Positions 45,182 through 58,130 of a DNA stretch of 64,000 nt are shown piece after piece. The translations under genes and the position numbers were made by a program. Every line of letters starts with the position of its first letter. Position 1 is the stretch's first letter. The stretch is from Galeruca laticollis (Eukaryota; Arthropoda; Insecta; Coleoptera; Chrysomelidae): the NCBI GenBank assembly GCA_963921935.1, contig OY998184.1:30595567-30659566 (forward strand). The letters are read 5' to 3'. The notes under the pieces are model-generated. The model worked only from the letters and a program-made list of their open reading frames with translations, had not been told where the DNA came from and ran no database searches.

Positions 45182-45572
45182 TGTTGGCGCTTTGGACGAT
45201 TAAAACTGAGAGTTTATTTTGCCCTCATGGCATCATTTATCAGTAAGCTTATTCTAATCTCAAAATTGGTGTCTTTGACCCTAGTTCATCCTCGTGTCGC
45301 GAGTGTCACTAGTAAAACGTGTTTTCGAGGGAAGGCGAAAGTCTGCTATCTATGGGAGTATATTATAATCTGTGTAAACGACTCGTCACCGGGGACGATG
45401 CTGTATATGGTTGGATGCACCACAGTTCTATTTTTCAATCATTGTACGATACCAATCGACACGAATTTTTATTTACCATCTATCAACAAATGTGAAATCA
45501 AACGCGCACATGTTCGTTACAAAATTTTACGTACTCTGGTAAAACTAATGATTAATAAAATATGATATTATT
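45182..45572. other. Spacer between two Tc1/mariner elements
   Basis: About 390 bp. A plus-strand open frame crosses it but has no recognisable domain. Confidence 0.5.
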
Positions 45573-45574
45573 TA

Positions 45575-48361
45575 AGGTAAGTGTACGTTAATTCGACAAT
45601 GATCATAATTTCGACACATCCTAATATGTTATACTCGATAGTCGAAATTGTGTAAAGTGAGTCAGAGCTATCTAATCAACACTTTGGTTAAAGCGCAGTT
45701 GCCATATGTATTCTAGAGAGAAATGCTGTATTTTATAAATACACTTCAAATCCATTGTGTCAATATTTCAGGTACAAAAGATGCAATGTAATTAAGTCAA
45801 TACCAATTTAATATATTTATTTCAAATTTCAAGCAGACTAATAATAATTAGTTTACTTGAAATGTGAAATAAAGTGTTTATGTATATTTCTTGAACGCAA
45901 AGTTTGTTGTGAAAAACTCGCCGATTTGACAATGTTGGAGAGTCGCTTCAATGTTCCGGCTTTGAGAACGAGATAGATAGATCGAGCTACGCGAATGAGA
46001 CAGTGATAGTAAACAGTTATGTGAGGTGTTTATTCTCTTCATGAGCGTAACATCAGTATTTGTGTTGTGGTTTTGTGTGATAAATCGGTTATTATTGGTA
46101 TTTATTGTAATATTTATATCGGTATATTTAGTGACAATAATGGCGGAGTGTAGCGGTGTTGGCGATAAAAAACGGCGTCGTAACAATTTAATTCGGGAAG
46201 AAAAAGTCCTCATATTAAATGTGTACGAAGGACTGCGTGCCATGGACAAACAGTTGGGTGTTAGTGACACTGTGATTAAGTGCAGTTATTTAACTAAAGT
46301 TTCTGAGAGTACTATATACAATATTCTAAAGAAATCGCGGGACGGATCTTTGACAAGAGAACGAGGTGAAAACTGTAAACCGGAAAGTAGGGGAAGAAAG
46401 AAAATTGTTTTGGACGACCAAACACGGAATGCTATACGTAGGGAAATACATTCTTTTTATTTTAGGAATGAAATCCCCTCGGTAGCTAAATTGAGCAAGG
46501 TAATAGAAGCTGATGATACTTTACCAAACATCAGTGATAAAGTTTTGAGACGAACTTTAAAATTAATGAATTTTCGTTACCAAACAAGAAGTAGAAACAG
46601 TGCCTTAATTGAACGAAATGACATTGTGGAATGGAGGAGAAATTATTTAAAACAGATACGACAGTTTCGTAACGAAGGACGGCACATATATTATCTTGAC
46701 GAAACATGGTTAAATGAAGGCTACACTGTGTCAAAAGTGTGGCAAGACATGAATATACGAAGCAATCGACAAGCCTTTATGGAGGGTTCCTCTTCCGGTT
46801 TAAAAGCTCCCTCTGGGAAAGGACGTCGACTGATTATCACTCACATTGGCAGCGAGGAAGGATTTGTAGAAGGTGGATTACTAAGTTTTCAGTCCAAAAA
46901 AAACTGTCGATTACCATGAAGAGATGGATGGTAACCGGTTTGAAACATGATTTAGATCAATTTTAACAAAGGTAACTCCTGGTTCAGTGATAGTTATGGA
47001 TAATGCTTCATACCACTCTCGTCGACTGGAGCAAATACCTACTTCAGCTAGCCGCAAGAGGGTTATAATTGATTGGTTAGAGAGTAAAAGCATTCCGCAC
47101 AACGAGGCAATGCTAAAAGTTGAATTATTATCTCTCGTACGGAAACATAAAAGCAGTTATATTAAGTACGTTGTCGATGAAATGGCGAAAGATTTCAACG
47201 TCTCAGTTGTTAGACTTCCTCCCTACCACTGTGAGTTAAACCCCATCGAGCTGGTTTGGGCCCAAGTGAAAAATTATGTTGCGAGAAAAAACAGTACATT
47301 CAAAATGGCTGACGTTGAGAAACTGTTTGACGAGGCGCTGCATACCGTTACTGCTGAGAGTTGGCGTAAATGTATTCAACACGTATTAAAAGAAGAAATA
47401 AAGTTTTGGGATTTAGACATACGTGTAGAAGTAATGACGGAACCACTCATTATCGATATAGGAGGAGAAAGCGATGATTCTGAGGAGTCGTCAGGGAGTG
47501 ATACCGCTTCCAGTTAGTCAGACATTTTACAAGTGACCTCGCAACATACCTATACTTATTGGTAATTTATTTTGGTCTTGACAAACAACTTTTTTTTAGT
47601 TTTAGTAGTAGTAAGTTGGAATTGACTTTTAAACATTTTTTTATTTTGTTTTAACTTACTTATGAACAACTTGTGATAAGTAGATAACCGATGACGTCAC
47701 TTTACAGAATTTCGACTATCGACTTTTTTATATACATCTTATTATAGCTCATCCTTAAAAATGTGTATTATTCTTGGTAACACCCTGTATATACATAATG
47801 TTACCTACCATAATAATTTCGTATTTCTGTTCTCTCAAATTTAAACGCCAGAGCGTACAAGAACATTTTCTATTTATTTTTTATTTAGGACTATTAAGAA
47901 CCCTTCAAAAATGATGCGCTCATGAAGTTCGCTTCTGCAACTGATTTTATGGACAGTAAGAGCGATGAGTCACTTTACAGAATTTCGACTATCGAGTATA
48001 CGTGAAATTAAGCAGTTTACCGTCTCATAATACGCTTAGTGACATCTATTAACATTTCTGAATATGTCGCGTAGCAGTTTTCTCTTTTAGTGACATGTTA
48101 GCGTATGCTATTTAAGATAGGAAATGTATCAGACAACAAAAACAAACATTTTTTGAACTACTTCCAGGGCGTGAATTTCAATTCCTCTGGGGAGATTTTG
48201 TATTTACGTGGCGGAATATAGATTATTGTTAGATATGAAGCTGTTGTTTCGAATATATAGTAGATAATATGATAATTTTTAGGGGTGTCGTATTTAGGTA
48301 CACTAAATCTAATTACTAACCAAATTTAGACACCGGGTGTCGAAATTGTGGACATTTTCCG
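45575..48361 (+). mobile_element. DD82E (Sailor-like) Tc1/mariner element
   Basis: Left end AGGTAAGTGTACG follows TA at 45573-45574. The right end is taken at about 48361, where the reverse strand reads ACGGAAAATGTCC and then AATTTCGACAC, a gapped match to the left end. Inside are inverted subterminal repeats: ACTCGATAGTCGAAATT at about 45633 against its complement near 47975, with a further partial copy near 47705. The transposase gene is in the middle. An alternative right end, a better match, lies at 51614; see the findings. Boundaries are therefore provisional. Confidence 0.65.
46141..47517 (+). pseudogene. DD82E transposase (Sailor-like), one frameshift and one stop
   Basis: I start at the ATG at 46141, in a good context (AATAATGG), not at an upstream ATG at 46026 whose extra residues are hydrophobic and unlike the family. 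Domains: a helix-turn-helix with VSESTIYNILKKSRDGSL, a second winged region, then the catalytic triad in YYLDETWLNEGY (about 46698), VIVMDNASYH (about 46993) and LNPIELVWAQVK (about 47245). I count 82 residues between the second aspartate and the glutamate. The insert contains the helical segment TSASRKRVIIDWLESKSIPH. Breaks: one extra A in the A-run near 46900, and a TGA at about 46951 where tryptophan is usual. The Ser/Asp/Glu-rich tail ends at 47517. Cut-and-paste transposase, nearly intact. Confidence 0.88.
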
Positions 48362-48569
48362 TTAGACCTGAAAATGTTCCATCCTTTTCTAAAGTAAAAT
48401 ATATCATGCATTGCATCTCATTTGTAGCCAGAGTGATATAGAAACGACCGGTCCTAAATTCGACATAGGTGTCGGAATTAGGTACCTTGAGCCTCTAAAT
48501 TCGACACTGCTATATTATTACCGACTTATCAACAATATTTCTTTTTTCTCAGGATCATTGAAAAGAAGT

Positions 48570-51213
48570 TTGAGCATGGAAGGAAAAAAATATTTCAATT
48601 ATCGACCCAAAGATTTAATAATGGCACTCAAATCAATTAAAGATAGAACACCTTGCGCTACAGCAACTAAAATGAATAATGTGCCACGATCGACAATAAT
48701 AGGAAAAATAAAAGGTCGACTGCCAGAAATATTTAAAAGTGATGCTCCACCAGTCTTATTATCAGGAGAAGAGAAGTTGCTATCGTAATGGGTAATTAAT
48801 TTGGGTAAAATGGGTTTTCCTGTTACCAAGTATCAATTGCTGGAAAGTGTTGAACTATTGGTGAAACAATTTTGAGAAGGCCCAATCCTTTTTCTGAAGG
48901 ACGTCCAGAACGACACTGGTATGAAGGATTTCTTCGTAGACATCCCGAAATTGGTGAAAGAATGACGCAGAATATATGTGCATCTAGAGCAGCTGTATCT
49001 GTCCAGGGAGTTAGGAGGTGGTTTTAAGAGATAAGAGATTATTTCGTTTCAGAAGAAGTTTAAATAAATGAGCCAGATAGAATATTTAATAGCGACGAAT
49101 CTGCATTTTTCATATATCCTAAAGAAAATAAAGTATTAGTTAAGATAGGAAGTAAAACTGTTTACGAGAGAAGCGGTGATGAGAAGGATTGCTTGACTGT
49201 ATTGATAACAGATATGCATATGTGTATGTACGCTCTGGCTTATAACTCTTCTGTATGAAGAATTTTTTCGAAGAATACCAAATGTAATAATTAATTAGGA
49301 ACCCCCTTCATTCTATGTTTTAGGGAATGCTGCTGAACACTTGACACCACCAATGGTGATGTATTTGTATGAAAGTATCCCAAAACATATAGCTTTAAGT
49401 ATGCCAACTGGATGGGGTATTGGAAGATCCGGAAATGGTTGGATGACTTCCGAGTCATTTTATTAGTACATCACCAATATATTTCATCCCTGGATAATAT
49501 CTCAGAAAATCATATTTCCAGTTATTTTGTATGTAGACGGTCACAAATCACATATCACGTGATTTTTGTAGAGAAAAAAATATGATTTTATTTAGTTTAC
49601 TCCCAAACTCGACTCATATTCTCCAACCATCTAATGCGGGCTTTTTTAAAACCATGAAAAATAGTTGGAAAAAAGCGACAAAAGCATTTAGAACTGAAAT
49701 AAACCAAAAGTGGACAAAGCACATTTCGCAGGAATATTTAAAATTGCAATAAAAAAAAATTAAAAATGTAGAAGATATATTCAACAACGCATTTCGAGCG
49801 TGCGGGCTATGTCCATTTGATGCAGAGAATGTAGATTACAGGAAAATAATTGACAATAACATTGCAGAGTCAACACCAAAGAGTGATAATGAATTGATCG
49901 ACAATAAAATTGTTGACCCTACACTTTATTCAAAATGAAACCGTAGCTCAATTACTCGCAGATTTTTATAAGCTTAAAGGAAAGGAATGGCACTCCGACA
50001 CAGAAAATAGAGGGTTTTATCAGCTTTGGTTGAAAATTTTCGAAAAAATAGGTCTATCTTTTGAAAAAATAGAGCCACAACTGGCAAACGAGGAAACAGG
50101 GGAAGTTTTTAATCAGAATCTTATGAATACAATTGAAAATGAGCCGAACAATATAATTAAGGAAGTCGAAGAAGGCTTAGTACTGGATGAAGACTGGCAA
50201 GATAGGATTATTGTTGATGATGATATAAGTATGGAAACACGAGAAATATTTTCAGCAGAGAAATAATCAAATAGTTTCGGTAATAGTGACATTGTCAAAG
50301 TATCAGGAAATGATAAGGAGGACAAATCAAAAGATAAGAAAGAACAATTATCACTACAAAATAAAGAAATATATGAAAGTGAAGAGAGTAATTTGACCGA
50401 CATCAAACATCAGACACTCGATAAAGATCAAAATCATTCTGCAGTTGACGATAATATTTCTAGTAAAAGCACCAATCCTATTGTAGAAAATCAAATTGGT
50501 ATCATCGATACCGACAGCGAATTAGACATCCCTCTGGCACTGATTGTAGACAAAATCAGAAGTCAAGAACGAACACTGGGAAAAAAGTCGACATAAACAC
50601 GAATAGGCCTGATACAAATGAACGATGCTACAAAGTTCTGCCAGGTGTTGAAGTACCAAGCCATTAAAAAAAGCCCTATTTTGGCCAGATATCTCAATTC
50701 CTCAAAATCAGACAAAGAGAAAAAGGAGAAAATTCCGTCTGTCACTACATCGAATGCCTGGCGTGGATATTATTTAAAGAAAACTGCCGAAAAAGAAAGG
50801 ATAAACAATGAAAAAGAAGAAAGAAAACGGAAACGATAGCAAAAGAAACTTGACCTAGAAAGTAAGAAAAATTGCAAAAAACTAAGACACTAAAAAAAAT
50901 AAGAGGATGGGAAAGGAGAACAGGTCACTATGAACGCAAACAGACTAAATTAAAAATCGGCAAAGAAATTCTGGAAGTAGGATACCAGGTCATTGTCAAT
51001 TTCCAAGGTGATCTTTATCCAGGTATAATAACCCATGAAAGAGAAAATGAAGCTATGATTAGTGCAATGGAAAAGTGTAGAAATAATTGGAAATGGCCTC
51101 AAGAGAGAGACGAAATATGGTACAGATTGGAAGAAATAGAGGATATAATCGAACCACCAGAATTATTAGAAAAAAACCTGTTTAATGTTAAAGAAATAGC
51201 AGATTTTGTTTAA
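48570..51213 (+). pseudogene. pogo-like (psq-HTH / DDE_1) transposase pseudogene
   Basis: Starts with an ATG near 48574 and a Psq-type helix-turn-helix (RPKDLIMALKSI, CATATKMNNVPRSTI). The DDE_1 core follows in broken frames: FNSDESAFFIYPKENK (about 49085), PTGWGIGRSGNGWM (about 49410-49445), VILYVDGHKSHIT (about 49520-49560) and LQPSNAGFFKTMKNSW (about 49620-49670). In pogo relatives this last motif reads LQP..D; here the position is N, so the third catalytic acid is gone. The C-terminal part (49910-51213) is charged and ends in a conserved-looking block (VGYQVIVNFQGDLYPGIIT, NNWKWPQERDEIWYRLEE). Many stops and shifts. The region is flanked by repeats of GTGTCGAATTTAG-like sequence. Confidence 0.8.
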
Positions 51214-51589
51214 TGTTCGAATAAATAGAAATATATTTCATTTACATTTTTTATTTCACCCCCAAAAACTAAAATGTAATATTAATTTAATTTGCTCATA
51301 TCATTTGTGTCGAAACTAGAGACAATTTGGTGTCGATATTAGGAAACGTGTCAAAATTAGATTCTACAGTCTGACGAATTAAACGATACTGTAAAAATGT
51401 GGGTGTCGAATTTATGTTCACATGGAGTGCTTTTAAAATAAATCAATATTCTTTTTTTCTCTCATATTTTGTTGGTAATTACAAGTTTTCTTTCAAAAAA
51501 GGACTGTTCCCACTCCTAAAGTAGTTTTTTATGCATAAAAATTATCTTATTCAAATTAATGAGAGAATAATGACATTTGACCTGTTAAA

Positions 51590-51614
51590 CTGTCGAAATT
51601 TGGGACATTTACCT
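51590..51614. repeat. Right terminus resembling the Sailor-like left end
   Basis: Read on the minus strand from 51614 this is AGGTAAATGTCCCAAATTTC, preceded by TA. It agrees at 18 of 25 positions with the left terminus at 45575. Confidence 0.6.
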
Positions 51615-51616
51615 TA

Positions 51617-52767
51617 CAGATTTTACTAAAATGAATTTACTGTTTTCTTCAATTATAAGGATCAAACTGGAATATACCAGTGTTATATGGAGTCCTATTT
51701 ATAATATAAGTACAAATTTCGGCAATTGAACGTATCCAGGGGCGCTTTCTTCAAGTCAGCGTGTTTGATTCTGGATGGTTTGTACCCAGTACTTTTATGA
51801 TTCATTCTGATGAGAGGACGGTCAATGTACATTCCCTTGGACTATGATACAGTTTCTTCACACCCTTAAATTTCATTAAATTTGTTTATGGAATTAAACT
51901 AAAGAGTATGAAATGTTCAAATGTGAACAACGTCTTTAACACAAGTTGTTTATTTAATCCAATTCTTTTGAAGTTTTAAATGTGAAAAATCTTGTTTGAG
52001 ATAGGTACGGAAACGATGAATAACACAATACTATTTTACTTGGAACACTCGAAAGAAAGAAGGAGAAGAAACGAGATTGAGCGTATAAGAATGGCCGAAA
52101 CCACTTCACCTCATCACTATAAGACACCCAATATACCGTTAATCCTAAATCCAGACTGAACACAGCTACCCGAGATGAGAGTTGTTGCTTTTCTTTTCTA
52201 ATCCTTTTGGAGATTAAATTGATATTATCTGCGGTTATTACAGAGGTGATGTGTTGGAAAATCAGACGCGAATAAGACTTTTGATATTCCGAGGAGCGTT
52301 ACGAGAATACATTTCCAGAAATTGTATTAGGATTCGTGTAGGGTGTGAAAAAAATTAGTATACCAAAAATACTCTTCATATGGAAGAACGCTACCAGAAA
52401 TTGGTATTGTTATACCGAGTAAATATTTTATTTATAAACTGAAATTCCAGAAATCATGTTGTTTGTGCAGTGAATGTTAGAAATATTTGAAAGGTAAAAC
52501 TTTCGAGTATTGACATCTTAGTTGAGATGAATAATAAATGGAAAAATCCATAAACTGAGGATTGAAACAGTCAAAAAAATCCTTCATGAAAATAAACTCC
52601 AATTATTGCTACAAATACATATAAACATTAATTTAATTCCATACAAATTAAGGGAGTTCGTTGCATGAGTTTGTATAAACGTTGCAGCCTTCAAGTCACT
52701 CAGTTATTGCCCTTGTGAGACCGATGTGTCACAATAAAAAAATTGAAAATAATGATTTTGAGAATTG
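51617..52767. other. Intervening DNA, nothing recognised
   Basis: About 1.1 kb, AT-rich, without a recognisable gene. Confidence 0.5.
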
Positions 52768-54740
52768 AAAATAGCTATTTGTATAACAAGGGAGGAAAGT
52801 GCTACTTTTCCTCCCGAGAATGAAGTTTACTGCCCGACGCGTAGCGGAGGGTAGTAATCATTCGAGGGAGGAAAAGGCACTTTACACCCATGTTATACAT
52901 ATGATTTTTCCGCCTGCCTCAAATAACAAGACATTTTCAATAATTTATTTATGAAACTAACAAACAAAATTAATAAATACTACTTATTTTACGAATCTTG
53001 GCTGGGCATCGAGGACGGACTTCTAAAATGTGTAATGACTTATAACTTTGCTAGCCATTCTCACCAGCCTAATAATCTGGTATTTCCTTTGTGCTAAAAT
53101 TTCGTTTGGTCACCGCTGTCAGACGGTGTAGTGAATTCGTTTATTATATTTTTTCTCCTTTTTTCTCCTTCCAAGATCGTTGCAGCGTGCTGTCACCCGC
53201 GCCTTGCGGCACAAAAAAATTGTAGAACCAGTAATTCTCCCTGTGGGATTACCTCGAGGGAGGGGGTTGTTCCAGGCTCGAGCGGTCAAAGACGTCGTGG
53301 GGCCCCTTGGGCTTATACAGTGTGCCAAGCCCGAGTTCGTAGTGCAGGGTTAGCCGGTCCGTCCTACTTGACGGGTATGGGGGTGGTGATGAGTGAGGTT
53401 GTGGAGATAAAATTGAAAGGTTAAAACATATATAAACATATATTACAAAGAAAAACAAAACTGTGTCAAATAAACTTCGAAAAATAATAGATTAGGATAT
53501 GACTGACTGTGACCCCTAGTATAGGATAAATGTCTATCACAATTCTTTAGCCTAGGATTAACTATGATCTTTAGTATAATGTAAATATCTCGCAAGTACA
53601 CAATGTAAATATCTCTGGAATAGGATTAATTATAAATCTCAAGTGCAATGTAAATATCTCTACGCAATTATCAAAAATGTTAACCTAGGATTAACTATAA
53701 TCCTTAGTATAACGTAAATAGCTCTGAAATAGGGTTAAATAAAATCTCGAGTACAGCGGAAAAATCTCTAAAATAGAATTGAGTACAATCGCAAGTAAAA
53801 ACGTAAATATCTCTACGCAGTTATCAAAAACAAAAATAGTCAGATGAAAATGGAACACTATGCACCTTCAGAAAAAGGGGTCCCTGAATATAACTAAATA
53901 AGATGCCTCTACAATTTTAGGCCTTAACAGTAGATGAGGGGCGCTAATGTGTAAGGAACACTCGATATGACTGAAACTCACTGTAGGGTCCCTTAACTAT
54001 CTTGGGATACCCGGTTAAGTCAAAGAAAAATATAATAACGCAATCCAATACCCAATATAATAAATGAATTGTACTTTTTAAAAACTTACGTTTTGAAAAT
54101 CCCACTAGTCACATAAATTTTCACACTATTACTTCTTGAGGGTGAGGGTCCGTCAATACTCAGACTCGCCTCACCAGGGGAGAGATATTACCTATCTCTC
54201 ACTGACTGCCTAACTGTCCCCAATTTTTTGATATTTATTTCTAGAGTTCACCTTCAATGAAGGTTGATTATTCATATTTGTTTATGTTTGTGGTCAACAA
54301 AACCTGACCTGTTCATAATCTAATATGTTTGGATAACCTTGTTTTGTTTGTGTTTTTTACTTTAGTTGAGGTCGAGAATTTAATAACTATTTTGAATTAA
54401 AAAAGAAATTATCTATATAGGGTGTTTTTAGAATTTGTGTCATATCTTGTGTTTATTACAAATGCTTGGCTAGGCATCGGGGGTGTACGTTTTTATTTGT
54501 ACTTCAAATTCCTTAGTATTTCAACTGTTCCTTTATATACCTTGGGTCTAACATAGTTTCTAACATGTGAGACTAAAATGACCAGTTTAGTGTCGGAATT
54601 GCAAAAATTATTTCATTGATAACGTACTATGGCATCACTTTTACTTTTCCTCCCTAGGGAGGAAAAGAACGACTTTTCTCCCCACAATGAAGCCATGAAA
54701 TGTATACTTTGGATAGAGGTAGGCGGAAATAGTTATTTTG
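52768..54740. repeat. Complex repeat region, possible non-autonomous element with hairpin ends
   Basis: The left side holds a strong hairpin at 52774-52904 with a repeated GGGAGGAAAAG / CTTTTCCTCCC motif; the right side has a perfect 24-bp palindrome of the same motif at 54644-54667. TTTCCGCCTGCCTC (about 52907) and GAGGTAGGCGGAAA (54714) are inverted counterparts. AAAATAGCTATTT (52772) and, inverted, AAATAGTTATTTT (54726) may be the outer ends. GGCTGGGCATCGAGG (53001) and GGCTAGGCATCGGGG (54468) are direct copies. The interior has an unusually GC-rich stretch (53170-53400) and a degenerate tandem repeat. No protein is recognised, and no target duplication could be fixed. Confidence 0.5.
53505..53850. 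repeat. Degenerate tandem repeat, period about 60 bp
   Basis: Several copies of TAGGATTAACTATAATC, then AGTATAACGTAAATATCTCT, with substitutions and missing pieces. Confidence 0.65.
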
Positions 54741-54979
54741 TAATCATATTTCAATAATTATATCATATCAAGCAAAATCTGAAGGTCATTGGAGGAATGA
54801 TTTCATATGATATACTTCCATTACCTAATATGATTTTAGCACTGAAACTCTGTATACAGCAATCACTCATGATTCATTTTTAATCGAGGTTTGGTGTTCA
54901 TAAAACCGAAGCATTATTCTAGATTGCTGGAACTCTCAGATAGTCTATTCATATTGACTGATTGGAAAAAAATTGTCAT

Positions 54980-55483
54980 CATTCTCTTGGCATATTTGTA
55001 TGCATGTGTGTTCCACAGGCCGTCTTCGTGGACCCAAACACGAGCATTAACTCGGCCTAAGGGAAACCAGAGACACCTTCTCTGAATTCACTTAGGTAAC
55101 TTTCAGTAGGCGCGTCCACGTCGCGGGGGTGGTTCCGGCTTATGAGTCGATCGCTAAGTTCTGATGAAGACCCAGTATTGCGGGGTATATCGCTTTACCC
55201 TTGCCCAGGGATACGGGTGAAGACTACACCGGCGGGAAGGCGCAGAAGAAAGACTTCGGTATGGCGGAACCGGCACAAGTGGCATAAGGGGCACCCTCTT
55301 GTCTTTAAGGCGGACGAACTCAATTTATCAATGAGCCAACGGCATGAGGATCAGGCAGGCAATGGGAAATCATCTTATTATATTCCCTCGAGCACACCAT
55401 GTCAGAAAGTCAATCAGCTAAAAACACGCTTTGCGATCCGGCTAGCAACCGGCGCTCAATCGATTCCGGGTCCGTTAGTGTGA
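54980..55483 (+). pseudogene. RTE-like LINE 5' leader and small upstream ORF
   Basis: GC-richer than its surroundings. An open frame of 113 codons (55142-55483) encodes an Arg/Lys/Ser-rich leader (AGRRRRKTSVW, PSSTPCQKVNQLKTRFAIRL) and stops directly before the endonuclease frame. This arrangement is typical of the 5' part of the abundant endonuclease-RT elements in insects. The true 5' end is not marked by any repeat I can see. Confidence 0.55.
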
Positions 55484-55484
55484 A

Positions 55485-58130
55485 ATGTGCGACCGGCAGG
55501 CGTCTGCGGATGTAAGCAACCAGGCAACCCATGCAGCAATTGCGACTGGAAGAAGTCACTGTAATCTCCGAAATCAGATTTGTCTAGGAACATGGAACGT
55601 CCGAGGCCTCCTCCAAACCGGAAAATTACACATTCTGGAAAGAGAGATTTGCAGAGGAAACTTATCAGTGTGCGGGATATCGGAGATACACTGGAAAGGA
55701 AATGGTCATTTCAAGACAGCTGACCATACTAACTACATATCGGTAGCAGATGAAACTGGAAGAAATGGAGTCGCCTTCTTGGTTACCAAGAAGTACACCA
55801 AATACGTAGAGAGCTATGAGGCTATAAGCGATAGACTAATTAGAATATCATTAAACTCCAAACCAGTTAAACTTCATATTGTCCAGGTATATCTACCAAC
55901 AACGGATCACTCAGATGACGAAGTGGAAGCTGAGTATGAAAAACTAGAAAGAGCCATTTTGAACATACCTCCTAATTGTAACGGGCGATTCTAATGCCAA
56001 AATAGGGAACACCAAGAATGATGGCCATATAAGAAACATTGTAGGGAAATATGGACTGGGTGAAAGAAATCAACGTGGTGAGCGACTTATCCAGTTTTGT
56101 ACAGACAATAATATGACCATCTCAAACACAATATTCAAACATCATCCTCGACGTCTATCAACATGGATATCACCTTCAGGCCTATATAAAAACCAGATAG
56201 ACTATACTCTTATACGAACGCGTTGGTGGACATCAGTTACAAATATCGTCCCTCGACCTGGTGCGATATGCGGTTCTGACCATAAACTTCTAAAGTCTAG
56301 CCTTACTATCAAACTATAGACATTGAATCTCGTCAAGCCTAGTCAAAGATTACCTGATACCCGATGAAATAGTTTTTCAAGAAACTTTGCGAACTTCCGG
56401 TCCTGCCTTGACTGAAGGAAACTCAAATCAAACATGGGAAGCGATCAAAACATGGATCGTATCCGGTGTGAACAAAACTACGAATCCAAAACCGATAAAG
56501 AAGAAACACTGGATGGTTGAAAGAACAATCGATTTAATAGACTCCCGGAGAAGACTAATTCTGTCCAAAACTATTACTCTGGAGAATAAGAAGGCCCCTG
56601 ACAAAGAAATTCAAAAATACTACAAAAACGACAGAAACCAGCACATCGCAAGAGTATACCAAGAACTATCTAGAGAATTTAATCCACAGACACAAATAAT
56701 GAAAAACGACAACGGAGAAACAATTACAGATGCCAATAACATAAGAGAAGTATGGAGACAATACTGCGAAAAACTTTTTTCTACTGATAAAGCCGAAGAT
56801 TATGGTTTACCAAAAATTGTGGAGGTTGAAAAGGAGCTCCCAATCTCAAAAGCCGAAGAAGAAAAAGCAATAAACCTTCTAAAGATCAATAAATCACCTG
56901 GTGATGATGGAATACCCACCGAAACAATAAAAACTATGGGCGAGCTCGGTGTTGATGCAATCCACATGCTGTGTGTTGAGATTTGGCAAACTGGGGTGTG
57001 GGCAAAAGAATGGTGCGAATCGGTGTACATGCCGCTACACAAGAAATGCTCTCCTACAAACTGTAGTAACTACAAAAAAATAGCGCTTATGTCACATGCC
57101 AATAAAATTCTGCTTCAAATCATAAACAACAGCTCAAAACCTTTCTTACTTCCACAGATTCCCGACGAACAGACAGGATTCATGCCAGAAAAGGGAACAA
57201 ATTCTGAATGTTAGACAGATAATTGAAAAAGCATACGAATTCAATGTAAAAACTTATTTAAGCTTTGTCGACTACAGCAAGGCATTTGACTATGTATAAT
57301 GGAAGAAATTGTGGCTGATCTTGCAAAAGATGGGAGTACCAAAGCATATGACCTTAAACTCTTGAAAATCTTTACAACAGCTTTGGGAAAGTGGAAGTCA
57401 ACAACACGCTATCTAAGTCTTTCACTCCAAAGTGCGGTGTAAGATAGGGCAACGATAATCTTTAATATAGACGGGGAGTATATAATGAGAAAAATTCTGC
57501 AAGGCTGGCGAGGGGGATTAACCATAGGAGGAAGAAGAATTACTTACCTGAGATATGCAGACGACACCTTAATACTAGCTTGATCAGAGTAAGAACTCAC
57601 GGAAATCATGAGAAAGTTGAACAGGATCAGCAAAGAACATGGTCTTGGGCTGAACAAAAAGAAGACACAAATTATGATAATAGACCGCAACCCTACCAAT
57701 GTTAAACAGATCAATGGTTTTGAAGTAATTGAGAAATTTAATTATTTAGGATCACTTGTTACAAACAAAAGCGGTTGCGACGAAGAAATCAAACGCAGAC
57801 TGGCAATAGCACGTGACAACAATAAAACTAACCCGAATATGGAAATATCTAAACGCAGTAAACTGAAATTATTGAACTCCTTGATCTTTCCTATTGCCAC
57901 ATATGCCTCTGAGACCTGGACATTGAAAGTTGCCAATCGAAGAAAAATAGATGCCTTTGAAATGTGGGCCTATAAAAGAATGCTGCGAATCTCATACACA
58001 AAACATCGTATCAATGTGTCAATTCGTAATAAACTAAAAATCACCACAATGCTCTCAACCAAGATAAACCAAGACCAAGATAAACAGTCATACCTAAGGT
58101 ATTTTGGCTTCTCTTGCAGCTCAAGATAGA
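55485..58130 (+). pseudogene. RTE-like LINE: endonuclease and reverse transcriptase, degenerate
   Basis: The endonuclease starts with QICLGTWNVRGL (about 55585) and CGISEIHWKGNG (catalytic Glu, about 55680), runs to IVQVYLPTTDHSDDEV (about 55890) and shifts frame at about 55992. The catalytic end appears as SDHKLLKSS near 56275. The linker and RT fingers follow at 56387-57214 (LLKINKSPGDDGIPTETIK), motif A as SFVDYSKAFD (about 57262), a damaged motif B (GVR, stop, G; about 57440) with part of the LSP segment deleted, motif C as LRYADDTLILA (about 57555), and the thumb and C-terminus at 57608-58129 (FPIATYASETWTL, RMLRISY). At least six breaks. The clade is RTE-like by motif pattern. Confidence 0.82.

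Noticed and set aside
45089..45565. 158-codon plus-strand frame
   Set aside because: It starts inside the mariner terminal region and shows no family pattern.
53131..53424. 97-codon frame in the GC-rich stretch
   Set aside because: The GC-rich stretch gives open frames on both strands; no motif supports coding.
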